From the NCBI RefSeq assembly GCF_002104995.1, contig NW_024468307.1:1-51103 (forward strand): DNA of 51,103 bases. The letters are read 5' to 3'. Source of the stretch: Linderina pennispora (taxonomy: Eukaryota; Kickxellomycota; Kickxellomycetes; Kickxellales; Kickxellaceae). Numbering within the stretch: the first letter of the stretch is position 1; each line of letters begins with the position of its first letter. Of this stretch, positions 20,566-29,429 are shown piece by piece. The notes under the pieces were generated by a model that saw only the letters and a list, made by a program, of their open reading frames with translations, ran no database searches and was not told where the DNA came from. A program made the translations under genes and the position numbers.

Positions 20566-21729
20566 CTAGATCCTCGCAATATGGATAATACGATTATGAA
20601 TTCTAGCTACTTTAAGTACTACTTCTTGATTTGGTTCACCAATAATAGAAGCAATATATTCACCAAATGGACTACTTGCTTGTATTTTGATATGAGTGTG
20701 AGTACTGCTAACTACTTCATTGTGAATCATATAGATATCTAGATAGTAGAATGGCAACCCTCTAAAAGTATATAAGAAATAATGACTAACTAGGAACTCA
20801 TCTCCAGCATGAAGTATGTTATAAGCAACTTTGTATCTAGCTGGCCTAAGATCAGTATTTTCTCTTATGTATATGGGTTCTAGATCATCAAGTTCAATGT
20901 TGCTGATATCAGCAATAAGATCATCTATTCCTAGGTCATCAGCATCCTCACTAATACTTGAGAGAGTTGAGAGACAAACTTTCTCTCTTGCTTGTTGAGC
21001 AGTTAGCCAATCAATATGCATCCCACGATAGTTTACAAGTCCCATTTCAGCAAATGTGTGTTGTTGTCTTTCTCTTGAAGCAACAGGCCAGAAAGAATTC
21101 CTCTGACTTGGAACAATGGTGATGTTTGTGTTATCTCTTCTTAGAACAACTTCTGATTCAACAGGACCACTGCTGGTAGCATATGTTAGAAGAACAGTTG
21201 GGTGCCCATTAAATGTAAGATTGGAAACAACAGTCATCACATCCTCATTCTCTTTCAACTTTTTAGCTATTCCTTGTTTCTTCATAGTTGTCCTATTGAA
21301 CCAATGGCAGTAACCAAGAGCATGTTCTTTATGGAAGTAAATGCATAACATATTTTTGTTATAAATCTGATCAACTAGTGCCATCCATTGCTTTTCATAA
21401 GATGTTGCAAATGTCCTACAATCACTAAGAAACTCCAGTGTACTAGCAATTAAGTTTATGTTCCATTCTACTTCTTTCAACTCAGGAGAGTGAACAGTAA
21501 GCTCAAGTCTCATTAATCCTTCATTCCTGCAAGCAACAAGTGTTTCACCAAATTGCTGAGAAGTTGGCATCACTAGCTCTGATAGCTTAGAAGTAAGTTG
21601 ATTACGAACCTCACCACTTTCTAGAAGTTGAACAAATTTATTATACAACTTGTTCCTAATTTTTATTTCATCTTCATCAGTAAACCAGCTAATACAGTTT
21701 GCTCCAACTTTATCTTCATCGGGGGTCAT
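20566..21729 (-). pseudogene. large element-1 protein, 3' portion with substitute start codon
   Basis: The C-terminal 70% of the large protein of element 1, cut off from its 5' part by insertion of element 2. The frame stays open for 387 codons and begins at an ATG supplied by repeat B of element 2 (MTPDEDKVGANCISWF). It aligns over its length with residues about 165-544 of the intact element 2 protein, including LMRLELTVHS and VPSQRNSFW. A shortened protein could still be made if repeat B acts as promoter. Function is unknown. Confidence 0.85.
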
Positions 21730-22182
21730 TCCTGGACTTGTAAATTTTAGTAAATTACAATTTTGTTAGATAGTTATTTGAATAATCGTTTTCAGAACTA
21801 TTTTTTGCTACTAGATATTTTTGTAACAGATATTTATAATTGTTGTGTCCAGAATGTTTTTGTGTGTATAATTGATTTTAAAAATACAAATATTTTTTTT
21901 GCCATTTCACCCAAACCGCCATCGGCATCTTGGAAAAGTTTCAGTGAACATAATTTCCTTGTGGTTGCTTAGCCACATCTATTGAGATATTGACTTTTGT
22001 TGCCCAATGATAATTAACCCCAAATATGCAAAGGTTTTTCTTTCTGGTTGAAATTATGTTCACTGAAACTTTTCCAAGATGCCGATGGCGGTTTGGGTGA
22101 AATTTTTATTTCACTGAAATTGCCAATAGTTTAAACATGTATAAATAGTTGTTATGCAGATAACTAGCTCTGAATGACCTCC
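21721..22182. repeat. direct terminal repeat B, left copy
   Basis: 462 bp, apparently identical to 25399-25860. It contains a perfect 54-bp inverted repeat (arms 21904-21957 and 22050-22103, loop 92 bases). Its outer tip holds an ATG (21729-21727, minus strand) that opens the frame into the interrupted gene of element 1. Confidence 0.95.
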
Positions 22183-22243
22183 TTATTGAAGCATTTTCTA
22201 TCAATGCAAATTTCTTACTGAGAATTCCTATTTTAAAAGTTAC

Positions 22244-23473
22244 TTATGACATGTCTACATAGAAGTTCATTGACTCATCAATTTTAGCTTGAATCAGTCT
22301 ATCTTGTAGTTCTCTCATTGAAGCTTCTAACTCTACTTTTTGTGGTAAAGTACTTCCAACTTCAGCATGTGTTGATCTCTCCTGGTTGTTGCTAGGGTAG
22401 TCAAAGTTAGATAGAACCCAAAGTGTGTGGTGATGTTCAACAGGAACTTTACTAGCTGCTAGGATCTTCTTCATATTGTAGAGTAAGCAACAGAGTTTAA
22501 ACTGCACATTGTATACAGTTGTGTTTCTAATTCTCACAACTTCTCTATTTGATAGTCTCTTAAATGTGTTACCTAGTTCTCCAAATGTGCTCTCAACCAT
22601 TGATCTAAATGACCCAAGTTTGCTATTATATTCTAACTCTGCTTCACTTAAGTTGGTTCCTCTTGGCTTTCTAACTGGTAAGCAAAAGTTATGCATTCCA
22701 AAATTCTCATTCTCTTCTGCTTCTGTTAACTCTTCCAGAATACTTTGAGGATAACCACCATCTAAAACAACACAATCTACTGGAGAGATGTATTTCAATA
22801 GTGACATATTCTTAATCATCTTAGAGTCTGGGTGGTCTTTACATTCCTCAGTTGGTGAAACAAGGACAACCATTCCATTCAAATCAATGCAAACTTGTGT
22901 TCTATATCCTGACTTCTTCAACTTGAAGGAATAAAGATTTGGTTTGTATGCACCATTATGTAGAGCTCGTGAGTCATGTCCATCTAACATAAGAGTTATA
23001 TGCTTAAAGTTTGTTGGATTCTGAATCTTTGCTGAGATCACTCTTAGTTCTGGAGTGGAGAACATTGTGTGCAAGTAGTGTGAAAGCTTCTTGTTCAACT
23101 CACTTAACTCTGAGATATAGAACATATTATGAATTACTTGGTAGCTGCTCTTAGGAATAAACCTCTCCATCTCATTGATTGATAGCCCAGCAACTAACTG
23201 GTACAAAATCAAGAGTCCTTTCTCAACATTTCTGTAAGGACATGGATACTGCTTTCCACCAAATAGAACATTTAAGAAGAAGAACACAGGGATCATTCCA
23301 AGTTGCTTTACAAGTGTATCTTTGATGAGCTTTATTTCTTTCACTTCATGAGCTTCACTCCTATAGTACTTCTGTTGTTTATGTACTAACCAGTCTTCAT
23401 CAAGAAATCTCCACTTTGTTGTGTAGAGCACATTCCACTCCTTCTCTCTTAATTCTTGTAATTGATTGTCCAT
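22244..23473 (-). CDS. PIF/Harbinger-like DDE transposase of element 2
   Basis: 409 aa from the ATG at 23473 (MDNQLQELREKEW), chosen because it aligns with the element 1 start; an in-frame ATG at 23515 adds 14 residues. The catalytic triad is present as LMLDGHDSRALH, CVVLDGGYPQSI and SMVESTFGELGNTFKRL. It is intact and homologous end to end with the element 1 enzyme, with the same HNFCLPVRK segment and LWVLSNFDYP near the C-terminus. The divergent small gene starts 51 bases away. It is likely to be the active enzyme for element 2 and perhaps able to act on element 1, whose tips are similar. Confidence 0.92.
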   Translation of the reverse strand: MDNQLQELREKEWNVLYTTKWRFLDEDWLVHKQQKYYRSEAHEVKEIKLIKDTLVKQLGMIPVFFFLNVLFGGKQYPCPYRNVEKGLLILYQLVAGLSINEMERFIPKSSYQVIHNMFYISELSELNKKLSHYLHTMFSTPELRVISAKIQNPTNFKHITLMLDGHDSRALHNGAYKPNLYSFKLKKSGYRTQVCIDLNGMVVLVSPTEECKDHPDSKMIKNMSLLKYISPVDCVVLDGGYPQSILEELTEAEENENFGMHNFCLPVRKPRGTNLSEAELEYNSKLGSFRSMVESTFGELGNTFKRLSNREVVRIRNTTVYNVQFKLCCLLYNMKKILAASKVPVEHHHTLWVLSNFDYPSNNQERSTHAEVGSTLPQKVELEASMRELQDRLIQAKIDESMNFYVDMS

Positions 23474-23524
23474 CTGTGTGAGGTAGTCATAAATAAAAAT
23501 TTCAACTTTTATCAATTTTAGAAA

Positions 23525-23764
23525 ATGGGATCATTCCAGAACTTCTTCAAGCAACATTTAGCTGAGATGTGTGAGGAAGAAAGAGATATGCTTACTCTGC
23601 TACTTATTCATGACTTTGATATGAGTGATGACTTAGCAATACAAGTGCGTAATTGGATCCAACATATTGCTACTGATTGTGAGGTAAGGGTTGAACATGT
23701 GTATGATGTTTGTCATACTTTCCATAGAGATATGGAGAGAATGGTTGCTTATACTATGTTTTAA
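23525..23764 (+). CDS. small conserved accessory protein of element 2 (79 aa)
   Basis: 79 aa, starting MGSFQNFFKQHLAEM. It has the same length as the element 1 protein and matches it through the whole chain (VRNWIQ, VEHVYDVCH, DMERMVA). No known domain, signal or membrane segment. It sits between the divergent transposase gene and the convergent large gene, ending 8 bases before the large gene's stop. Function unknown; conservation of length and motifs says it is a real gene. Confidence 0.82.
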   Translation: MGSFQNFFKQHLAEMCEEERDMLTLLLIHDFDMSDDLAIQVRNWIQHIATDCEVRVEHVYDVCHTFHRDMERMVAYTMF

Positions 23765-23772
23765 AATGGCTG

Positions 23773-25407
23773 CTATTCAACTGTGATTGTTCTATATCCC
23801 ACACTTATAACTCTTAGATATATTTGTTGCTTTCTTTCTCCTAACTGTTGAGAAATTGCTTTTCCAATAGAACTGTCAACTGGTGTCCTAATAAGAGTTG
23901 GCTGTTTATCTCTCCCTTTAATAAGAATATCAACATAGAAGTATGAATGTCCTCTAAAAGTATGGAGTGCATAATGTGTAGCTGTAAATTCATCACCTAA
24001 CTGAAGAACATTGTAAGCAACTCTATACAATGAAGGTTTCAGATCTGTATTCTCTTTGATAAATATATGGCTAGTTTCATCAAGTGTGATATTGTCTATT
24101 GCTGTTGTTAATGCATTGATGTTTTCCTCTTTTGCAGAATATTTATCCTCTGACATTTTTGATAGACATATCTTACTCTTTGCTTGCTTACTATCTATCC
24201 AACCAATATGCATTCCTTTATAGTTAACTAATCCCATCTCTTCAAAAGTGTGATACTGCTTAGTTGTAGGATAAGTTGACCAGAAGGAGTTTCTCTGACT
24301 TGGAACAATAGTTATATTCTCATCAACTCTTCTAAGAACTTTTTCTGTTTCAAGACCACTCTCAAGTGAATCATATATTTGATAAAGTGTAGGTCTGTTG
24401 TTGAATGAGAGATTAGCAACAACTACCATTGGATCATCATTCTTGTTTAGTTTCTTAATAATTCCTTGCTTCTTTGATGTGATAGAGTTAAACCAATGAC
24501 AATATGCTAGAGTATGCTGTTGTCTCACATAAATGCAAACTGTATAACAACTACTAACTTTATCAACAAGTGCTTTCCACTGCTTTTCATAAGAAGTTGC
24601 AAATGTTCTGCATTCATTCATAAACTGAACTGTGTTAAGAAGCAAGTTACTATTCCATTCAACTGTTTGCATCTGAGAAGAATGTACAGTTAGTTCTATC
24701 CTAGTCAAACCAGAGTTTCTGCAAGCATACAATGTTTCTCCAAAGTTGTGCAAAGTTGGCATTACAAATTCAGAAAGTTTGGAACTAAGAGGATTACGAA
24801 CTTCACCACTCTCAAGAAGCTGAATAAACTTGTTATAAATTTTGTTCTTAACTTTAACATCTCCTTTCTTTGTAAACCAGCTAATACAGTTAGAGCCAGA
24901 CTTGTGTAAATCATCTACAACATCTTTCTTTTCAACTCCTCTTTCTAAAAGGTATTTATAGATAATATTTCTAGATGAGATATTCATACAATCCATTGTG
25001 ATGTCATAATTCTGTAGAAATATTTTGTGATCAGCCATAGTAGCAAACTTCACTGTTAACAAAGAACTAGTTATTGCAATGTTTGGGGTAGATACTTTGT
25101 AAATAGCAACTGGTCCATATTGCTCACTAATCTTGCTTCTAACATACTTATAACCAAAACCTTCTCCAAATACTTTATGCAATCTAACACTAGCTGACTT
25201 CTGCTTCACCTTTATATCTGATTCACTGCATTTCTCAACAACAACCTCAACAATGAATGAGTCAACAAATATTTCAGAAGAGTGCTTAAATCCAAGTTGC
25301 TCTACACCTCTAGCAGTATACCTAGCATCAGCAACATCAGGCATATTTCTTCTTTCTGACAACACTCTTGTTAGTAATGCTCTTAGTTCACTTTGGAAGG
25401 GGGTCAT
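23773..25407 (-). CDS. large conserved protein of element 2 (544 aa), function unknown
   Basis: 544 aa, intact. I cannot assign a family. Conserved with the element 1 protein are RNMPDxxDARYT (near residue 20), NYDITMDCMNIS (133-144), NCISWF (173-178), KIYNKFIQLLESGEVRNPL (189-207), LTRIELTVHS (234-243), FATSYEKQW, CHWFN, VPSQRNSFW and EEMGLVNYKGMHI. The order Y-D-x-T-x-D-C, then Y-N-K-F-x-x-L-E, then T-R-I-E loosely recalls some replication-initiator proteins, but I see no HUH motif and treat this as a hint only. The start ATG lies 7 bases inside repeat B (codons for M-T-P come from the repeat), so repeat B should supply its promoter and leader. Confidence 0.88.
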   Translation of the reverse strand: MTPFQSELRALLTRVLSERRNMPDVADARYTARGVEQLGFKHSSEIFVDSFIVEVVVEKCSESDIKVKQKSASVRLHKVFGEGFGYKYVRSKISEQYGPVAIYKVSTPNIAITSSLLTVKFATMADHKIFLQNYDITMDCMNISSRNIIYKYLLERGVEKKDVVDDLHKSGSNCISWFTKKGDVKVKNKIYNKFIQLLESGEVRNPLSSKLSEFVMPTLHNFGETLYACRNSGLTRIELTVHSSQMQTVEWNSNLLLNTVQFMNECRTFATSYEKQWKALVDKVSSCYTVCIYVRQQHTLAYCHWFNSITSKKQGIIKKLNKNDDPMVVVANLSFNNRPTLYQIYDSLESGLETEKVLRRVDENITIVPSQRNSFWSTYPTTKQYHTFEEMGLVNYKGMHIGWIDSKQAKSKICLSKMSEDKYSAKEENINALTTAIDNITLDETSHIFIKENTDLKPSLYRVAYNVLQLGDEFTATHYALHTFRGHSYFYVDILIKGRDKQPTLIRTPVDSSIGKAISQQLGERKQQIYLRVISVGYRTITVE

Positions 25408-25860
25408 TCCTGGACTTGTAAATTTTAGTAAATTACAATTTTGTTAGATAGTTATTTGAATAATCGTTTTCAGAACTATTTTTTGCTACTAGATATTTTT
25501 GTAACAGATATTTATAATTGTTGTGTCCAGAATGTTTTTGTGTGTATAATTGATTTTAAAAATACAAATATTTTTTTTGCCATTTCACCCAAACCGCCAT
25601 CGGCATCTTGGAAAAGTTTCAGTGAACATAATTTCCTTGTGGTTGCTTAGCCACATCTATTGAGATATTGACTTTTGTTGCCCAATGATAATTAACCCCA
25701 AATATGCAAAGGTTTTTCTTTCTGGTTGAAATTATGTTCACTGAAACTTTTCCAAGATGCCGATGGCGGTTTGGGTGAAATTTTTATTTCACTGAAATTG
25801 CCAATAGTTTAAACATGTATAAATAGTTGTTATGCAGATAACTAGCTCTGAATGACCTCC
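25399..25860. repeat. direct terminal repeat B, right copy
   Basis: Second 462-bp copy, with inverted-repeat arms at 25582-25635 and 25728-25781. Its inner tip carries the start codon of the 544-aa protein (25407-25405); its outer tip abuts the ATC duplication. Confidence 0.95.
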
Positions 25861-26352
25861 ATCATCAAGAATATCATTGCTACTGATTTCATTATCAAGA
25901 AGAAATTCCTTAATCACAGCCCTAGAAGATATGTTTAAACAATCCATTGTAATATCATAGTTCAGAAGAAATACATGTTCCTGATGCATCCTAAGAAAGA
26001 TATCAGTTAGTGCAGGATCAGCTATTGCAACATTTGGAGCAGATACTTTGTAAACAGAGACTTTACCATTTCTTGCACTTGTCATGCACTTCATATACTT
26101 AAATCTGTATCCATCACCAAAAACTCTATGCAATCTAACAAATGGAGTAATATTGTTAATCTGATCTATAAGAGCATATGATTCAGGTATCTCAACAACA
26201 CATGAATCCATAAAGATATCAGATTGCTGAACAAATCCTTGTTGTTCAATGCCATTACTAGTATATCTTGCATCAGATATATCAGGCATATTATCTCTAT
26301 TCTTCAACTGAAGTCCCAAAAGGGAGTTAAGATGTACTCCCAAGGAGGCCAT
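25861..26352 (-). pseudogene. large element-1 protein, 5' portion
   Basis: The first ~163 codons of the element 1 large protein, starting at the ATG inside repeat A (26352-26350, MASLGVHLNSLL). It contains RDNMPDISDARYTSNG and NYDITMDCLNISSR as in element 2, then runs into repeat B of element 2, where it ends after about 24 foreign codons. Joined to 20566-21720 it would have been a 547-aa protein, close to the 544 aa of element 2. The only defect I see in it is the insertion. Confidence 0.88.
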
Positions 26353-26740
26353 TCACAAATATAAATAGTTAAAGAAACTAAATAACTATTATCAGAATAA
26401 CCAATTAACAAATAAGAAATCAATTACTAGCAGTAGATAAATATTTTAAAATACAGAATGTTTAGTAGTGGCCAAAAAGATTCTAGCAACTAGATTAACA
26501 AATAAACAAAGATGCCAAATATGGTGCTTCTACGAAACCCCCTTCGGCATCCTGAAAAATTTCAGTTGATACACAATTAATATGCTTCTACTGAGATAGA
26601 GGCTGTGTCCCAAGAAATCAACTGAAATTTTTCAGGATGCCGAAGGGGGTTTCGTAGAAGCACCATATTTGGCATCAGAACAAGAAAACAATAAAAATAT
26701 TAATAATTATGAAATAGCTAACCAATTCTGACTGATCTCC
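26344..26740. repeat. direct terminal repeat A, right copy
   Basis: Second 397-bp copy of repeat A, with perfect inverted-repeat arms at 26511-26570 and 26617-26676. Its inner tip carries the large-protein start codon; its outer end abuts the ACT duplication in the gypsy integrase. Confidence 0.95.
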
Positions 26741-26743
26741 ACT

Positions 26744-27168
26744 ATCCAGTTGGTTGTGTGGTCAATAGCTAGTAGGATCCAGCAGTTACCATTTGGTGTC
26801 TTTGGTAGGCGGCCAATGAAGCCGATGCCCCAACGTATGAATGGCCTATCTACTGGTGTAAACGGTGTGACTGGCGCATCTAGTTTCTTCCCCTTGCCAC
26901 ATACTTGGCATGCTGGACAGCGACTTAGAACTCGTGCGACTGTCAACTCCATTTTTGGCCACCAGTGGCGTGGTCGCAGGATACTGAGCATAGATGTGAC
27001 ACCCATATGTGCAAGTTGCTGATGATACTGCCCTACAAGGTGCTCCTGGTCTGTAGCAGGTACATATGGAATTGGTACCTCTGCCTTAGACATATGGTAT
27101 AACTGGCTGTGTATCATCCGAAATGTTTGTGTGTCTCTGTGCAGGTGTTTCAGTGGCTCTTCAGACAT
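26744..27168 (-). pseudogene. gypsy integrase, N-terminal part
   Basis: Zinc-binding HHCC domain (YHQQLAHMG with two His, CPACQ with two Cys) and the start of the catalytic core. The first catalytic Asp of the family pattern W-G-x-D-F is glycine here (RWGIGFIGRLP), so the core would be inactive even without the insertion. A TGA (27177-27175) separates it from RNase H in the same frame. It ends at the ACT duplication, where element 1 begins. Confidence 0.88.
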
Positions 27169-27174
27169 GTCTTC

Positions 27175-28563
27175 TCATGTATCGTTGGTTGCGACCTCAT
27201 CTCTGCTATCCATGGAATCATCCCCCCTCGAATCTAATGGCGTCGTCTGCATAGCTGCGAGATCATAGCGTCGGGATAGGGCATCTGCAGGTATGTTATC
27301 AGCACCCTTGCGGTACATAATTGTCGGGCTCAAGTGTTGAATATCCTCCATCCAGTGTGCAAGGCGACCTTCGAGCGCATTATCTGTGAAGATCTTTTCG
27401 AGGCTTTTATGATCTGTCACAATGCGGATGGCATGTCCCTCGACATAGTATCGCCATATCCGAAGAGCGTGGACAATCGCTAGCATCTCTCGTTCCCTTG
27501 CCGTGTAGTTGCGTTCTGCTGCTGTCAACGTTCTCGACTCAAACGCGATTGGATAGCAAGTGCCATCATGTTCTTGGGATAGTACTGCACCGAGTGCAAA
27601 GTTACTGGTATCTGTCTCGATTACGAAAGGTTTCGTCCAGTCTACTGCACGGAGTGTGAGCGTCGCTGTAAGTGCTTCCTTTAGCCATTTGAAATCATGA
27701 CGTGCCTCTGCTGTCCACCCCACAGCATGGTTACAGCCCGCTGGTCCACTGACTAATGAGTACATCGACTTGGCGATAGCAGCATATCCTGGCACAAATC
27801 GGCGGTAGTAGTTACAAAGGTCAAGGAATGATCGTAGCTGTGTGACCGTTTCAGGTAAGGGCCAGTCATGGATTGCTGCCGTTTTGTCTTGGCAAGGTGC
27901 AATTCTGTTATGTCCGATCATATGGCCTAAGAACTCTGTCGATGTGAGTCCAAAGGCACATTTGCTGCGCTTTAGTACCAGCTTGTGCTTGCGTATCGTC
28001 TCTAGCACTTGTCGGACATGGCGTTCGTGGTCAGCCTTAGTATTCGAGAAAATGAGGATATCGTCCAGGTATACAATGACACATTGGTCCAAATTCTCAT
28101 GTAGGACCGTATTCATTTATCATTGGAAGGTTGCAGGTGTGCCTTTGAGCCCAAATGGTATAACGAGCCATTCGAAGGCACCATGTCTTGTTGTGAACGC
28201 AGTCTTCTGAACCGAATTTGGATGCATCGGAATCTGGTGGTATCCCTGCGCTAGGTCTAGGCGCGAAAAGTACTTGGCCCCACCCAGGCGGTCAAGGCAG
28301 TCGTCGATCCGTGGTAATGGATATCGGTCGTTGATTGTAGCCTTATTCAGTGCACGAAAATCGCAGCACATGCGCATAGAACCATCTTTCTTCTGGACGA
28401 ATAAGATCGGTGCTGCATATGGAGAGCATGAGGGTTGGATGAGACCTCGAGCCTGTAGATCCGTGAGCTGTCGCCTTAACTCCTGTAATTGTTTTTCGCC
28501 CATCCTATATGCTGCTTTGGCTACTGGTGCCGAATTACCCGTATCTACCACATGCTGAACCAT
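27175..28563 (-). pseudogene. gypsy reverse transcriptase and RNase H
   Basis: One frame from the RT fingers (QLQELRRQLTDLQARGLI, CCDFRALNKATINDRYPLP) through the intact catalytic loop VIVYLDDILIF, then RNase H (FVIETDTSNFALGAVLSQ, ERNYTAREREMLAIVHALR). Two consecutive stops, TGA 28122-28120 and TAA 28119-28117, interrupt it between ATFQ and MNTVL, where relatives read ATFQRLMN. This fits two point mutations (CGA to TGA, TTA to TAA). The usual FLGLCNYYRRF is FLDLCNYYRRF here. The frame upstream to the protease is also continuous except for a TAG at 28626-28624. Confidence 0.93.
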
Positions 28564-28836
28564 GCGTTTGGCATGTACCGAATATCCATGGTCAATAAAG
28601 ACATCCTCATACTTATCAACGAGCTAGTCGAGTGATCTCCAAATGGGTTTGACCTCGCCTTGGGTTAAGCCTGTATTGTCGATCTGTACTGCGTAGCACT
28701 CATCGACTTGTGCTTTCCTCAATGCTCGTGCTAATTGCTGACGACTCATTAGGAAGGGAGCTGGGGATAGTACTGTTTGCATCAGTGTTGTCTGTCCTGC
28801 CACTGTCCATTGCCATAGGTCACCTGCATAGCCGGG

Positions 28837-29406
28837 TCAGATATTGAACTTCTGCCATGTGTCATATCCTAAGATGATATCGACATCTCCCAACGGAAAG
28901 ACGTATACTGGCACTTCGACTGTCCCAGTCCCACAGGTGAATCTCAGCCATGCCGTTTGCTCCACTTGTGTCTCCTTGCCATCAGCTGTCCTTGCGATCA
29001 AGGGGGCTCCACACTGCAGGGGCAGATTGAGTCGTTGAGCACAGTTAGGGGAAATGAAGGACTTCGAAGCACCCGAGTCTAGCAATGCCTGGATCATTTG
29101 TTTCCTCACTGTGAGCTGTACAAAGGGGCGTTGTGCACTATCTGAGGCCATACTGCCCACTGTGACTATCTCCGGTTCGCTGACACATAGGCGCTTCTCA
29201 CGATCATTGTCTTGTGGCTCATACTCCCATTTACGTCGGCGCTCATCATTCTTGTGGACAGCCTCGTGGTCCTCACTGGCAGTTTTGTACGTACTGTCTA
29301 AGCACTCGCTACTGTTCTCTGCGTTTTTGGCCTCCTCTGTCTCCATTGTCTGTGCATTCTTAGCCGAAAGGTGGTCCGATAATTTATTGGCGTTACCGAA
29401 CAGCAT
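28837..29406 (-). pseudogene. gypsy protease domain
   Basis: Retropepsin-type aspartic protease with its active-site motif intact (ALLDSGASKSFIS) and the flap/C-terminal region (VDIILGYDTWQKFNI). The frame is open upstream of the first Met through the gag overlap, as expected for frameshifted pol. It stops at TGA 28839-28837 right after KFNI; the same frame continues as pol-like sequence, so this TGA is probably a mutation. Confidence 0.88.
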
Positions 29407-29429
29407 GGGGTCAGCAGCATGGCTAGTTA

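Larger units (their letters stand above)
21721..25860. mobile_element. element 2: intact Harbinger-like transposon nested in element 1
   Basis: 4140 bp, inserted in the large gene of element 1 with a 3-bp duplication ATC (21718-21720 and 25861-25863). Removing 4143 bp restores the large-protein frame (ILDD joined to EDKVGANC). Its ends are GGGGGTCATTC... and ...GAATGACCTCC, near-perfect inverted termini of 11 bp. A 462-bp direct repeat lies at each end. All three genes (transposase, 79-aa protein, 544-aa protein) are open, so this copy may be autonomous. It has the same gene order and orientations as element 1 but the two are clearly diverged in sequence, and their repeats A and B are related only at the tips and in the hairpin core. 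Confidence 0.93.
18350..26740. mobile_element. element 1: Harbinger-like DDE transposon with long direct terminal repeats
   Basis: The element is inserted in the gypsy integrase and flanked by a 3-bp duplication ACT (18347-18349 and 26741-26743). Removing 8394 bp (element plus one ACT) restores the integrase frame exactly, giving WIV joined to AKAVPEA. Its ends are GGAGGCCATTC... and ...TGATCTCC. A 397-bp direct repeat sits at each end, apparently without a difference. Inside are a transposase (minus), a 79-aa protein (plus) and a large protein (minus) that is split by element 2. Without element 2 the unit is about 4.25 kb. The 3-bp duplication, GG-starting ends and transposase point to the PIF/Harbinger superfamily; the direct terminal repeats do not fit the textbook description of that group. 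Confidence 0.92.

Noticed and set aside
21763-21972. 69-codon frame present twice, in both copies of repeat B
   Set aside because: The identity follows from the repeat itself; the frame runs through the inverted-repeat arm and has no counterpart in repeat A.
23773-25407. Large transposon protein as an HUH rolling-circle replication initiator
   Set aside because: Motif order is suggestive, but no His-hydrophobic-His motif is visible and no family can be named; kept only as a hypothesis to test.
18350-26740. CRISPR-like or retroviral LTR interpretation of the long direct repeats
   Set aside because: Only two copies per element, no spacers, no reverse transcriptase between them, no PBS or PPT beside them, and 3-bp duplications with a DDE transposase instead.
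17632-28839. Reassigned TGA codon as explanation for the many in-frame TGAs in pol
   Set aside because: Host genes in the window end at TGA (for example the COX14-like gene) and pol also contains TAG and TAA stops plus a lost catalytic Asp.
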